Below the pieces are notes generated by a model. That model was given only the letters and a program-made list of their open reading frames with translations, was not told the origin of the DNA and did not search any database. Positions 1-12,899 of a stretch of 64,000 bases of DNA are shown here, in pieces (position 1 is the stretch's first letter; each line of letters opens with the position of its first letter). Made by a program: the position numbers and the translations under genes. Source of the stretch: Pomphorhynchus laevis (lineage: Eukaryota; Acanthocephala; Palaeacanthocephala; Echinorhynchida; Pomphorhynchidae); contig WNNJ02000260.1 of assembly GCA_012934845.2 (NCBI GenBank), positions 1 through 64,000 of the forward strand, read 5' to 3'.

Positions 1-369
1 AAGGCTTTTTCGATACATTTGTATTTGTGTGTTTTTTAATACCAGTATTAATTTTGATTATCCTACAATATATATAATATTATATAATATATAATATTAT
101 ATATTATAATATCATATATAATATATATATTTTAATTCTCTTATAATAAATCTCTGAATGCGAAATTTTTAATATTTTCTTGATAAATTCTAATATCAAT
201 TCTTATGATATTTACTTTAAATTCTAACTAATTATAAATTAATAAACTCTGTCGTATGTCTTATTAAAGTATCATAAGACAAAATAAAGAAACAAATAAA
301 CAAATAAATAAAATAATATCTTAAAGACAAAATATTTCATATATTTATTACTTTTACTTCTTTATTTAG
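1..369. other. Intron or upstream flank of Sec16 with PLE scrap
   Basis: No exon is visible here. Bases about 15-75 match, on the minus strand, the RT segment of the Naiad-like PLE found at 26640-26700. Bases 66-130 are an AT/ATAT low-complexity run. A pyrimidine-rich tract ending in AG at 369 is the splice acceptor of the first Sec16 exon in view. Confidence 0.5.
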
Positions 370-624
370 ATTTGTTGATTCTTTGGATCAATCTCTACCC
401 ATAGCCACATATTATAATCTTATTTTGGGACGTATACCGCCATCCTTTAAGGTGAGTTCTTGATTAAAGTATACACTGTTTAATTAAATTATTATCTTAG
501 AAACCAGAATTTCTTACTGAAGGCCGTTGGAAACATCATCTAGCCGTACTTGCTTCATTGGATAAATCCTCAGTTCCTTCTGATATATTTAAAGAATCCT
601 TATATTTATTGTGTTCGACCTTAA
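370..624 (+). CDS. SEC16: Sec16 exons 370-451 and 501-624 (ACE1 start)
   Basis: Exon 370-451 starts in phase with one leading base and ends AAG before gtgagt. A 49-bp intron follows (452-500). Exon 501-624 ends with one base of a codon before gtaagt, which is completed by TC at 3381. The peptides cover the Sec16 stretch that includes the conserved GxWxxHLA motif. Confidence 0.85.
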
Positions 625-3600
625 GTAAGTTTGTAAAGTTGTCTAATTTGTATGGTTTATCGAATTGAAAGTTTTGCTTTTAATTGATGTGCTACTATCC
701 TGTGATATGATAGTTCTTTGTTGCTGTTAAAAATGAGGTTAATTTTGATAAAGCTTTCATTCTATCATATGAAAGTCATTACCTGCTACATGTTATACAG
801 GATGCCCATTTTGTAAAAAAAGATAATATTATGCTCAGTAAAAAAGCAGATTTTAATTTAAAAATATCATTAGTAAACAATTAAAATTTTTAAAAACAAA
901 ATTTACAGCTCGACAACAAATTTAATTGATATTGTATAATGCTCAATTTCGAAATGAAGAAATTTAGATTAGAAACTATTCAAATTACTTGGAAAATGTT
1001 TGCTGATTAACATATCTATTTGTTGAACTGAGCCACGGATATTTTATAATTTCTGTATTAATCTATATAACGTTTTAAAATATCACAGACAATATTCGGT
1101 TTGATGTCTATTTTAGTGCAAATCATTTGCATACTACGGTATACTGAAATGGATTTTATTTACCTTATGTATTTGGCGTTACATAAGATAAACATTTAAT
1201 TTACTATGGACGTATTCAATAACGAAAATAACGAAACTGTAATGTTCATTGTTATAATTTTGGCGACCCTTAGAAATTTAATGTAAATATCTGAATAGTA
1301 TGTGCCCTTTAATATGTCATCTAAATTTATCCAGAATAAATTTATCCAGGTAACTTTATTTGTTATAAAACTAATATATATGATAAAAACTATATCTTGA
1401 TATGAGCATTAAATTAACATTAACTAAAACTACTATTTTAATTTAAAAATACTAGTCAAACTCACTCATACAAATACTCAGTTATAAAAATGCTTATTAG
1501 AACAAAGAATTTAATTGATACATATTTTAATGTATAAAACTAAATCTAAACGAAAAAAATCTAAAAAATTTATAAATTTTTTTAAAATTTATAAAACTAT
1601 AAATCTAAATCTTATAACGCCTATCTAACAAAAATTAAACCATCAAGTAAATATAAATATATGGATAAAATTGAATTATTGCTTTATAGAATTAACTTCA
1701 ATTCAAGTTATTGCTTTATCAATAATTAACAATTAAATATTTTTTTACCGAACGGAAAACTTTTTTAAATTAAAAAAATTATTTTCAATTAAAAATAAAT
1801 TTTAAATCTGCAAAATATTTGTAGATTGACTTTATTGACTTCGTGTCAATATATGGATAAAATTGAATTAATAGAATCCTTGAATATTTTGATAAATCAA
1901 AATTATTTAAAAGTAGGGAAATCTATATTCAAAAAGTAAAATGTGTTCCAATGGGAGGCAATAGTAGCCCAATTATAGCTGACTTGTTTTTAAGCTTTAT
2001 AGAATATGAATTTGTTCATAACTGTGAAAACTAAATCTAAACAATATAAATATATGAAATGTTTTGATATATTGATGATACATGTGTATTTAATTCTAAT
2101 AATTTTTATTCAATTAGTGAACAAATTTATCCAGAAAGCCTTATTCTTAACAAAACCAATATTAATGATAAAGAAGGTGTATATCTAGATATGAACATTA
2201 AATTAACATTAACTAAAACTACTATTAATTTATATCGTAAAGATGACATATTTAAATTTACAAGAAACATATTTTTGCATGAGCTTTAATGCATAGCAAA
2301 TCATATTAAATATAATACATTAAATAATGAAATTTTAAGAATTGCAACAAGTCGTAACGATATTTTTGCTTAAAACAAATTCAAATAATTTAATGGATAC
2401 ATAAAATAAAATCATACAGAAAATCGTAAAAATATGTAATTATATTGGGTTTTTTCAAAATTATTTAAACTAGGTTACTATAAAAACAAAATCAAACAGA
2501 AAATAGTAAAAAATAAATTATAAGTTTAATAATAAATTTAAACGGTAAATAATAAATAATATAAATCAACAAAATATTATTAAAAATAAATAAGATATTA
2601 TTAAAAGATACTTTATAATTGTTATTACTGAAATTTTTTAATTGATTTTTATTTTAAATTTTAATTTAAATTTTAACTTTATAAATATAAATTATTAAAA
2701 TATGATGTAACAATTATTTTTTATTTATAAAATTATAAACATTAAACTAAGTTACTTACTATATAAATTAAATTAAACAAAAAAATGTAAAATCATCAAA
2801 GTATTAGTAAAAATAAATTTAAACTCTAAAGTGAAAATCTTTATGGATGCTAAGTACTTATTTGTCATTACTTATTTATTTAATATCTAGTAAATATTTA
2901 TTTGTTAATTTTTTTACCTCTCATGGATACTTATCATTATTATTAATTGGAAATAGATGGACATATATAATATATGATATATTATATATGATATAAGGCC
3001 TATCTAACAAGAATTAAACCATCATATAAAAATTGAATTAATTAGCCTTAAGTATTTTAATAAATTAAAATTATTTAAAAATTAATTATTTCATAAAACT
3101 TTATTCGGAAATAGACATATTTTGTCTATTTTGTTAAATTTTTGTAAATTTTCTAAGAAAATTTACAAGACTTTAACAGCTCTGATCAAGTCATATTGCA
3201 TTAATATTCAACAACTTGCAAAATTAAAAGTAAACCAAGTAAAAACCGGCTAAAAGGCAAGCCAAAAACGGAAGTATCAAATGCTTGCTGCTCTCTTTTT
3301 CATCATTCACATTTATAAAACTTCATTAACATATTGCGAATAAATAAGATATCAGCTTAATTCGTAACTTGATTATTTAGTCAGATCAAATAACATAGTT
3401 GGATACCATTGCTGCCGGATTTTGTTATTGAAATCATTTAACACTATGGGTAAAGGAAATGAAAGAATGACTCTTTTGGGACATGCATGCCTAGTTGATA
3501 GTACAAATTTTGAGTACATTACTTTATTTTGCTACATCACTACATTTTATTGTTTTCAGTGATATTGAAAAGCTCCTTGAAAATGAAGAAATCTTGGATT

Positions 3601-6600
3601 CTTTTCAATTAACAGAGATATATGAGTTTTCTCAAAACCTCATTCTACCAACTCTAATGGTTGTTTTTAAAATCTTTAATTAATTATTCATATAACATTT
3701 TAAATTCAGCCGTTTAAAATAGCATTTGCCAGCATGCTATACAGATATGGAATCTACCATAAAAGCTGGAAATACTGCGAGCATATAGGAAAACTTTTAC
3801 TAAGACATTGGAATTCTGAATGTGTATTTGATGTATCAACTGAATGTATTAACAAACTTATTGAGGTGATTGATATCCTACTGATTTTATTTCTTTAGAT
3901 AATCATTATACTTTAGTCACGTTTTCAACTTTATGTGTTGAATTTCTTAAGATTTTTAATTATATTGATATAAGATTTGATAAAATGGGATTTGCAATGA
4001 TTTATAATCTTTGCATGCGCATGTAAGCGCAAAATAAAAAAGTTGTTGCTTTTGATTAAATATCTATGTTTTTAGGGATGTTGCTATTGAGTCGGATTGC
4101 TCTCTCTCGATTGATGATAATTGTAGGAAAACCTATGCGGATTCGCTTGTCTGTTTAACTATCGTTTAACTTGTAAATCTTTCCGCAATACTCACTAATG
4201 CTTTGAAGTGTGATAATTAAGCTTAAATGTATTTTTCATGTATGGAAAAAGCGTTATAATTTGAGTAAATGTTTTGGAAGTACAAAGTACTTCACTATTT
4301 TTGTGTATTTGTGACATTTTCATACATTGGTTAACGGATTGTGTTCATGTTCGGTTAGGAATCGGATGTTCTCAGTCAGTATTGTTCACGTCAATTTTGC
4401 CACTTATCACATATTATGTTTATCATGTACATGAAGATAAGATTTAGATGAGTAGTGTCGTATAAAAACAATTGACAAAATGCTGCTCTATTTAACAATT
4501 TAGAAATATAAAACAATACGTTAGAAAAACAGCAATACCGCAATCACTTCTCGTTTAAAGTTTAGAATTATCCCCAAGGTTTGCTCTACTTTTTTTAATA
4601 GAGTTACTCTGAGGTGATCAATAATATGAGTTACTCATATTATTCCATGTGTTTTCTATTTGATATTTGTTTTGCCTTTGTTCGCTATCGTCGATTTCAG
4701 TCGTCGAAACACTTTCTTTTTCTTTTATTAATGCGCAATTTTATTATTTGCATATTCATGAATTACGAATTATTTGAATATTAAATAATATTTTTGTGGA
4801 AAGTAAAATATATTTTTTTCAATTTTTATTTTTGTTTATTTCTTTATAAAAAAGTTAAAAAAATACTTAACAAAGTTCGTGAGATTAATATACACAATTC
4901 TATATAATTTATAATATAAATTACGATGGAACGGACTGCCACTTGTGTCATTTGCTTTGGAACCTTCGACTTAATGGTTCTGGTTGTCTCCGGAAGCACG
5001 GCCCTATCTCCCTGCGGTGCTTGGGATCAGGGGGATGCCGTCCACCTCTCATCATATACTTGACTCTACTAATTATGGATCGGTTCATTCAGATCTCACA
5101 GAATACGCGACACCATTGAATCCTCTCGATTCCTCGATTATTGACATACTGAAATTCTAACACGTCAAAATTGTAAAGCAAATTCTAAAGGGTTCTAGAT
5201 TACTCTTGGCCAAGTACTACGCTGGCTTACTCATCGACTGTGTTGAAATCGGTAATGTGATGGATTGACAGAGATTATTCGCTTTTCCAAGTTTGGTATT
5301 GAATGCGACCGACACATCTGACGAATCCCTCACGTCTGCTATCAAAGATCGTCTTGTCCGCTTCCCCGAAATGTTTTTGAAATTCATCGCGTGCACTACG
5401 CATTCCCATTAAACAGATTATAGGAGATCCCGAAATCCTCTAAGGTTAGGCCGCCGAGTTTCAGCGAAATTGGCTGACGGAGATATTCGTAGTGCTGTTA
5501 GGCTACTTTCGTCAGAGGAATCGTTTGCGAACAAAGAAGAAACTCTTGCTGCGCTCCAAGCCTCACACCCATCCGCGAACGAAACAGTTCCCATTCCTCA
5601 ATCGTCTGATGTAGATGATCGCCCTCATCCATTTTTAATTGCCGAACTTTGGAGCACAATCAATTCTTTTCCCAGCGGATCTGATCATGGATTGGACGGA
5701 CTTTGTCCCCAACATTTAAAGAATCTGGTTTCCTTTGCAGCCGGTGAAGGCGGCCACATTCTTTTAAATACACTAGTATTGACATTGGACAAATAGTTGG
5801 TTATTCCCTGAATTAATCCACCCCATATTCTCGGCATCCCTATCTGCACTGGAGAAAAAGGGAGGTGGGGTTCGTCCTATTGCAATCGGCACGACCATTC
5901 GACGCGTTGCCGCGAATGTATTCTTCAGACGAGTGGCAAACAAGGTTGGTGATCATCTTCGTCCAGATCAATTAGGTTGTTGCACTCCTGGTGGCGCGGA
6001 AACGTTCATTCCTTTAGAATGTTCATTGAAAACACTTCAGTGCCCTTTGCCGTGGTAGAATGCGACTTCAAAAATGCTTTCAACACTGTCAGCCGCTTAG
6101 CCCTACTCGATGACGTGAGGAATCATGCCCTGAAGCATTGCCATACTTTTACATGGCTTACGGATCTAAAACGTTACTCGTGTATGAAGACCAAATTATA
6201 TGGTCAGAGTCAGGATTGCAACAAAGAGACCCCCTCGGGCCCATAGGTTTTGATCTAGCTGTCAACCCACTAGCCCACTTACTTGAGACGCACTTTAACG
6301 CCTGGTATTTGGATGACGCAACTATCGGGGTGACCCATTTGAAACGTTGTCTGATCTAAGTCAAATAGTTAATGACTAAAACTTGGTCTCTACTCGAATC
6401 CGCGAAAGTGTTAATTGTTGCTAATGAATGTCCATGATGAGGAACAACGTCAGATGATTATCGAACGATTTCAATTTATTTGACCTGGGATAGATGTTAT
6501 TTCTATCGACAAGCTAAGTCTTTTGGGAAGCTAATTGTGCAGAGGAAATTAAAAGGATTTTGCCGCAATTTGAGTTTCTAGGCAGCGTTCATGTGAGCTT

Positions 6601-9600
6601 GGTGCCCATGAAGCATTGATCCTATTCGAAGACTGCTTATATATGCCCAAGCTCCTTGACAAACTACGCTCAGTCCCATATGTCGAACACCCTGATGAGT
6701 GTAAAAGCTGGAATCTATGCTGATGAGATATCTTGCACGTATTCTTAACTGCCACTTAACAGAGGAAGCATAGCGCCAAGCCGCACTTCCTGCATTATAT
6801 GGGGGTATCAGAATTTGTAACACAATTGATGTTGCCCTACATGCCTTTTTATCGTCTTATTGTCCTTCCCGTCTTAACGTTAAGTGCCTTTTGGGATTAA
6901 GGTCCCAACTACTATGCCGGCACTATTGTATCGGACAACAGGAATGACTATCCAAAACAGGGAAAATCTTAGCAGCTAAAAATGATACCAAGCAGTCCGC
7001 CTGGGATTTACCCCTCATCAAGCAGATACACAGTAGAATATTTTCAGGTTTGTAGAATGAGGCCTCCTAGGCGGGATGGATCGCTGTCTCAACACATGAG
7101 TCAAGTTCTTGGCTCAATGTGATACCAATTTCTGCCATAGGAACCCGGTTAGGGGATGAGGCGGTGAGAATTGCCATTTCCCTGAGACTCGGTCTTCCCG
7201 TCTGTACCCTCATCGATGCCGTTGCGGTGTAATGATAGACGCAACAGGCCGAAATGGTCTTGCCTGTAGGAGATCAGCAGGCCGCTTCCCACGTCATCTG
7301 AACTCAATCAAATTATCAGCAGAGCTTTGAACTCAACGAACGCTCCCAATATTCTAGAACTACCCAATCTGTGTAGGTTAGATGGTCGCCGTCCGGACGG
7401 TGTCACTGGTTTTCTGTGGCGCGAAGGTAAATGTCTTCTTTGGGATTCTACTTGCGTGAATACGCTGTCTACGAGCAATCTGAAGCATGCCCTGAGTTCT
7501 CCTGGCTGAGCGGCGAGTTAGACAGAGGAAAGGAAGATCGCAAAGTATTCTGATCTATAACTCCCATCATTTCACTCCCTTTGGGGTCGAGACATATGGG
7601 GCACTGGGTAAGTCCGCAAAATCCCTTTGCAGTGAAATCGGCAGAAGATTGACAAAAGTTTCAGGAGATAATCGGGCGCACTTTTATTTACTCATGAATG
7701 TGAGTTTGGCCATCCAGAGAGGCAACGCAGGCAGTGTTCTTGCGACATCTGACGGAGGCAGACTGTTGCTGACGAGGAGCTAACAACTAGCACACTGATA
7801 ACAACTAATTTCAATTTATTTTTAAGTATTTGAACGCTAATCAATTCGATTTTTTGTCAAATTATAATATTTTAAACTGTTGACTGAAAATTCAGGTATC
7901 TTACAAGCTTCTGCCATTCATAAGGAATAACTCCCATAGCAATACCGAGTGGATTTCACAATTGACAAAGCTCTACACTCTATGCGTATGACATGTTTTA
8001 TTATTTTTACAGTTTAATTACTTTCAATTTAGACGCTATACCGCACCGATGATAGAGTGTCATATTATGGATATGATATTAGTGCCAAATCAGAAGTTAA
8101 CAATATTAACCATTACTTAGTAAATGAAAATAAGCAAGTAGCCCACAGCGAAGAAGATTACACAATCAACGACGACGAAATTAACAAACAAACTGTTAAC
8201 ATACAAAATAAAGGACATGAAGAACCTGGTGCAACATCACTTTTTGATTTCAATCGTCAATCACGATTTTCCGACTCTCAACACAAATCAATAGATGAGC
8301 ATAGTTGTATGTTATTCCTATATTTATCTCACATTTTAACGAATGCTGATTTTATTAACAAATTAAAGGTTAATGTTTCTTAAATTTAAGTATTTAATGA
8401 CGGAATTATGTAAGTTTTAAATTCTAATAGTAGTAAAACTCTGAATAAAGTTGGACTTTCTAATTAGATAAACTATAAAATGTTATTTTCGAATCTTGTC
8501 TTTGTTCCTAACAGCAACTAAATTTGTCAGTCATTATTCAAATGGTTCCAAAAGAAATTATTTGCAATTCATCGTTTGAGTTCTACTTGAGGCTACATCG
8601 TGACTGTTTAGATGACATCGTGAAGGCATATCTTTGCATGCGAACGCCCACAGAAACCTGCTTGTCAAAAACAACGGAAATAACGATAATTTGACACGGA
8701 TGGCGGTGATTCTTTGAAGTCGAGTGATAGCTTTCCATTGGTTGCGTTGCTTCTATCAAATTTGTTTTATTATTTCTCACAAAATACGGTTTACATTTTC
8801 ACAAATTCTAAATTGCAATTTTAGATTGCGTAAAAGCAATCTACAATGCATATTTGTCTGAGAGCATCTTCAATTTGATACATTTGCTCTATGTCCGCTA
8901 TATTTAGATAATCAGTCGCTAATTGTCTAATCTATTTATTTTCGTATGCTTTTGGTTTATGCTTTCGTCACTCTTTAATATATTGCACCAAGACACGGAT
9001 TCGCTACTTTTCATGAGTTGCTTCCAGATTTTATGTAAAATTTCTTCAATGCGATTACCTCTATTAATTTCCTTTCGTTCGTTTTGTTTATTAACAATTG
9101 ATTTTCAACACGAAGTACAAAGTATTAATCGATCGTTTTATTTTCAATGCTTTTTACTTTAGTTCCAAACATTTACGAAGCAAATGCTCAAGAAATACCT
9201 AAACACGATTATTCCAATGCAACAAATTTTGTTAAATCTGAGTCAATTCAGCCTTTCGAAATACCCAACTACTTTTCAGTCAACACTGATATATCTGTTG
9301 TTTCGTCTGATACCAAAGAACAAAATCCGACTGTTCCCGAACAGCAAGAATTTGTAGAACAACCATATTTAGATAACATAGTTAACAGCGTATCAGAACT
9401 AAATATAGGTTTGTCTACATACTTATTTATTTACAATCTACATATTGTATTTAGAAGACACTGCTAAACATGTAGAAAATTTAGAAAAAGAGGTTTTTGT
9501 ATTTTTTCATTTTTTAAATGATTCATGTTTAAAGTTTGCTTTTAGAATGATGATGTTCAAAATTTGACTGATACTCAACCACAGAAGACAACACTTCTCA

Positions 9601-12600
9601 ATAGAATGTTTGGTAATATTTTTTCAAAGCCTGTCAACCAAGTTCACTTACCTGATGATAGCACTTCAAAGGTATTTTAATTATTGATGCATTTGAAATC
9701 TAGTTACAATAGCTTTTACCCATTGTTAAAAGCGTTTATCCGCTGCTATCCTTTATTCGCGAATGGGTTTGTTCGAGATCTTTTCTTCTCAGTTACCTTC
9801 AACGTATTCGTAGAATAGTTAATCCGCACATCTGCAGACAACTTATTTTTTCACTTCTCTTCCTGCAACTGGACTATTGCAGTTTACTAGTCAACTCACC
9901 CAAAACCTTCTACGCCAACTTCAACTGGTTATTTACAAGCCGCTCGTATCTTATTACGTCTCTGACGCTTTGATTGCATTTCTAGTCATATATTACTTCT
10001 CAATCGGCCTATCATTTATCAGCACGTCACAATAGGCCTACTATTTCTTGTTTTTCATTCCCGTATATTCGACTCACTATTCTATCTTAAACTTCATTCC
10101 TACAATTCAGTCCACATATCTTTAACTTTACGATCCAGTCACACAAGTCGCTTAGCCATTCTAATATATTTGAATAATTATGGCCTCCACACATACCATG
10201 TTTCTGAGTCACTTGCATGGAATCGCATTTATATTGACATTCGCTCCTCTTCTTCCGTTCACACCTTTAAACAGCTCTTTTCAATCCAACTCATCACCCT
10301 CTGCATAGTTAAAACTGATCTATATTTATTTCACATTTTCCCTCTGGCGTATATATCTTGTCCATGAAAACCAAAATTCATTGACGGCAATGTTAAAAAT
10401 AAACTTGACATATTGCATCGTTTAAATGCTTATTGCCAACCTAACTTCAAGTTAATCACCATTCTTTACCGCCACTATTCTACATATCAACTCATCTGAT
10501 CAACTCTTCACATCAACTTTCCACAAACATCTTTCATTTGCATGCACCTCCAACTCTCACTGTCCAATCTCCATATCCTGTAAACACTAACATTATCCAC
10601 AAACAACTATTAATCTCCCTTTATCACGGAGATTAATATCATTATCTCCCTTTACAAAACTTTAACTCTATAATTCTTCTAAGATATTACTCTTCAACTA
10701 TTAATCTCCTCCTTTATCACGTCCACTCTATCTCTTCAAGACACCAACTATCGAACTTTTCTCTACATCTCCGATCTACATCTCACACTTCTCCACTTTT
10801 CGCATAGATATATCTCAGACTACTCAAAATAACATGGCTACGCAAAATAACTATCACAGAATACCATGCTCTTTTTATTTTGTATTGGTTTTTATTGGTG
10901 GACCTGTAAGTTGCTCTGTCCACATTTGCCCCTAAAATAAATTCTATTCTGTTGTTAACGAACTCAGTTTGCGTTTTTGATAACGTTTCTTTCTCCATTC
11001 CAATCAAACAACACAAAGAAGTTCTGCAATATGACCCACTAAGTCCACTCCTATTATCACTCTTTGTTGGAAATTAACCAGCTTGCTTGCAATCGACACC
11101 ATCTCACTTCAATATAATTATTTTGCCCAATGCCTGGTGAAACTTTTCGACTCTATTTAAATAGCACAGTCCCTACTTGACCGACTCAGCTACGCTGTAT
11201 CGAAAACTGCCTTAATATCAACATTCCAAAAAACGAAGCCATTAAATTTTGCCGTGTGGACCGCCTTGCTAATTCCTATAAACTTTCAGTAAACTTTTAT
11301 CGACTTATCAAATTCATCAACTCTTATAAATATCATACGGAAAACTTTCAAGTTTATCCTTACATGGTGCCCTTCTATTCTTTAAGGTTATGCTAGAATT
11401 CATGATAACTTACGTTCTACCTGTAATATGGTCCGATCTTTCATATACTAACTTTAGGCAATTAGATTAAAGTAATGCCGCTTCGTCTAAAAAGTCCTTG
11501 TCTAATATCCAAAATCCATTACACGCTTATTTCAAAATCACAAAAACCATATACACGGATATCACGATAATCTTTATATAATCCATATTCCATACCACAA
11601 TCGTTCCATGTATCATTGCCGCTGTATCATTCAATGTTCACCAATTTCTCACATGTTTAATTGCCTCTCCTGTCCAAATTGTCACTTCATTAAATCGATT
11701 TGCAAACTGCCGACCTTACCAACACCCTTGACTCAAACCAAATAATCTCAATCGAATTGTCAAGCCACTCCGTCGAGCAAGCGATTAGTAATTCAAATCA
11801 TAATAAATAACTTTTTATTTCATGAATTCTTCCGCGTTGTATTTGTAACTTATTCTTTGTGTAAATATACATTTTTCTTTTCCGCTCCATGCCAAAAGCC
11901 ACATTGGGATAATAAACATTATCAGATAATAATTAATAATTATATAATTACAAATAAGTTACGCTAATTAATATTTAGCTTTGATTTTATGTGTTCTTTC
12001 TTGTAAATATTTAAAAATATAAAGAAATATAGAAATAAAGAAATAAATTATCTGCTTAAATAAAGTTAAAAATATATTTTGTTCTTTACAATTTCAAGTA
12101 ATGTCTTGTTAGAAACATCATTTTATTACTTATCGCATTTAGTGTAAAACTTTATTTACATATTAATTATAATATCAGTTTACATACCTGATATTCTTGT
12201 CGTTACGCTAAGGTGATTCGTGTCAAGTGATTTTCATCATGACTTGAATATTCTATTTTATTCAAGCTTATAAGTTTGAATAAAGTTTCCTTTTGATATA
12301 TCAAGTTCGCTCTTGATAAGTGTAGAATGTTTTATAGTTTCTGTGTAACTTATTTCAACGTTTAACCTTTTTTATTATGTAGAAAAGATCAGTAATTTCT
12401 TACTACGAAATATACATACATTAATCATCACATGTAATATTGTCTCATATAAAAATTTAGAGAATTATTTTTATCATATTTTCAGACTCAAATTTGCTTT
12501 AGATGATATATGACGAAGAAAGAAAAAAATGGATCGATACAAGCACTCCAGAAGGTAATGATGAGTCAACACCTGCATCTATTCCTCCACCAGTTGCTTC

Positions 12601-12778
12601 CAAATGTGAATTTCCAAAATCCATTAAAAATAGCGCGTCGCATACTTTGATTGGATCAAAATTTGGGTATGTCAACGCTTGGCAGCAGTCAAAATCAGAT
12701 GTATCTTTACCACCTTCAACGATAAGTTTAAATTCTTCAACAACTAATCTACCTGGAAACTTTTTTATGCCATCATAG
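370..12778 (+). CDS. SEC16: Sec16, ER exit-site scaffold (3' part of gene, ten exons)
   Basis: Sec16 scaffolds COPII coat assembly (it binds Sec13, Sec23 and others) at ER exit sites. Exons read by eye: 370-451, 501-624, 3381-3513, 3560-3659, 3710-3865, 8033-8306, 9163-9408, 9455-9492, 9546-9671, 12503-12778. All junctions keep one frame with GT-AG borders. The first five exons encode the ACE1 helical region: [11 protein letters not shown] and [10 protein letters not shown] match the metazoan SGRMP and GDWRPHLAM motifs, and [10 protein letters not shown] matches TEAYEYAQS. The last exons give HLPDDSTSK then [12 protein letters not shown], matching the family C-terminal motif HLPDD...IVWDEKKNQWV. 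The linker is hydrophilic and short compared with vertebrate Sec16. The N-terminal half lies left of the window. Three introns hold retroelements; four are 46-53 bp. The family call is firm. The least certain parts are the 8033-8306 donor (an alternative is 8368) and possible missed small exons in 3866-8032. Confidence 0.85.
1380..2480 (+). mobile_element. Naiad-like PLE fragments in Sec16 intron
   Basis: Two nested partial copies of the RT 3' half lie in the 2.8-kb intron 625-3380. Recognisable peptides are [29 protein letters not shown] and [18 protein letters not shown], the same as in the better copies at 16778-18240 and 25580-27690. The copy is heavily decayed. The remainder of the intron (625-1379 and 2480-3380) is AT-rich and shows no gene; 3060-3380 is shared with the inverted repeat near 32.7 kb. 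Confidence 0.75.
3381..3865 (+). CDS. SEC16: Sec16 exons 3381-3513, 3560-3659, 3710-3865
   Basis: Three exons separated by introns of 46 bp (3514-3559) and 50 bp (3660-3709). They encode [16 protein letters not shown], then [17 protein letters not shown]...ILPTLM, then [14 protein letters not shown]...ECINKLIE, collinear with the Sec16 ACE1 helices (human TKLVLIG..., SLPSFQ, VFKFIYSCRLAEMG). The same three exons recur twice at 32.9-33.4 kb and 35.1-35.5 kb. Confidence 0.88.
3866..4924. other. Intron sequence, no gene seen
   Basis: The first 140 bases resemble the sequence after the paralogous exons at 33372, so the duplicated segment ends near 4005. A short open stretch after tttttag at 4076 ([13 protein letters not shown]...) could be a cryptic exon but has no support. 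Confidence 0.4.
4925..7790 (+). mobile_element. R2-like non-LTR retrotransposon, decayed, in Sec16 intron
   Basis: A GC-richer island in an AT-rich intron. N-terminal part: [10 protein letters not shown] with later C/H residues, as in the Zn-finger leader of this RT group. RT landmarks: [57 protein letters not shown] (catalytic YLDD box). Post-[28 protein letters not shown]-terminal: [18 protein letters not shown]...LLWDSTC, resembling a PD-(D/E)xK restriction-like nuclease. The landmarks spread over all three frames, so the copy is dead. An R2/Utopia-like assignment is inference; it is not a CR1 or LTR element. Confidence 0.7.
8033..8306 (+). CDS. SEC16: Sec16 linker exon
   Basis: Begins after tttag in phase 0 ([15 protein letters not shown]) and is cut at a consensus GTATGT donor after one codon base, which joins in frame to the TT opening 9163. 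The content is hydrophilic (N, D, E, K, Q rich), as expected for the disordered Sec16 tail. The frame stays open to 8383, so a longer exon using the GTTAAT donor at 8369 is possible. Confidence 0.6.
8307..9162. other. Sec16 intron, possible alternative exon
   Basis: An 856-bp intron. After an acceptor-like cctaacag near 8515 there is an open frame ([15 protein letters not shown]...) that could join the longer form of the preceding exon, but its exit phase does not fit 9163. No repeat is recognised. Confidence 0.35.
9163..9671 (+). CDS. SEC16: Sec16 exons 9163-9408, 9455-9492, 9546-9671
   Basis: Two introns of 46 and 53 bp separate these exons. The 38-bp middle exon ([13 protein letters not shown]) is a micro-exon. 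The third encodes [20 protein letters not shown] and then LPDDSTSK, the first half of the conserved Sec16 C-terminal motif, and ends in phase 0 before gtattt. Confidence 0.75.
9750..10380 (+). mobile_element. CR1/L2-type LINE, 3' end fragment
   Basis: The C-rich plus strand carries the typical C-terminal region of CR1/L2 ORF2 in several frames: [33 protein letters not shown], and [19 protein letters not shown] before LF. It is truncated 5' and frame-broken. It lies in the 2.8-kb Sec16 intron 9672-12502. The base composition matches the LINE at 44640-46070, so the two may be one family. Confidence 0.65.
10381..12480. other. Intronic sequence, unassigned
   Basis: Pyrimidine-rich plus strand to about 11760 that looks like old repeat sequence (a short inverted pair around 10610-10645 contains ctccctttatcacggag). 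No domain was recognised. 11800-12480 is plain AT-rich intron. Confidence 0.35.
12503..12778 (+). CDS. SEC16: Sec16 terminal exon
   Basis: The acceptor is gctttag at 12496-12502. The exon opens [12 protein letters not shown], continuing HLPDDSTSK into the family motif, followed by a Pro/Ser-rich tail and a TAG stop at 12776-12778. A poly(A) signal follows at 12876. Confidence 0.82.
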   Translation: MIYDEERKKWIDTSTPEGNDESTPASIPPPVASKCEFPKSIKNSASHTLIGSKFGYVNAWQQSKSDVSLPPSTISLNSSTTNLPGNFFMPS

Positions 12779-12875
12779 ATATTGTATAACATATTTTACT
12801 TTTAAAAAATTGTAATTGATTCCGGAAATGTGTATTTTCATTATATATTTTGTTATATAATTGTTCATTTAAACA

Positions 12876-12881
12876 AATAAA
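12876..12881 (+). promoter_or_regulatory. Sec16 poly(A) signal
   Basis: AATAAA lies 98 bases after the Sec16 stop, within the AT-rich 3' flank; no competing signal is nearer. Confidence 0.5.
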
Positions 12882-12899
12882 TATACAAATGTATAAATT

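Noticed and set aside
3495-3683. ATG-started 62-codon plus frame taken as a small gene (and its equivalents at 33001 and 35429)
   Set aside because: It reads through two 46-50-bp introns; the real coding units are the Sec16 exons on either side of them.
10783-11016. Minus-strand 77-codon frame in the last large Sec16 intron
   Set aside because: No recognisable domain and embedded in sequence that looks like old repeat on the other strand.
12499-12792. Minus-strand frame of 97 codons over the Sec16 last exon
   Set aside because: It is antisense to the Sec16 C-terminal exon, which carries the family motif; no independent evidence.
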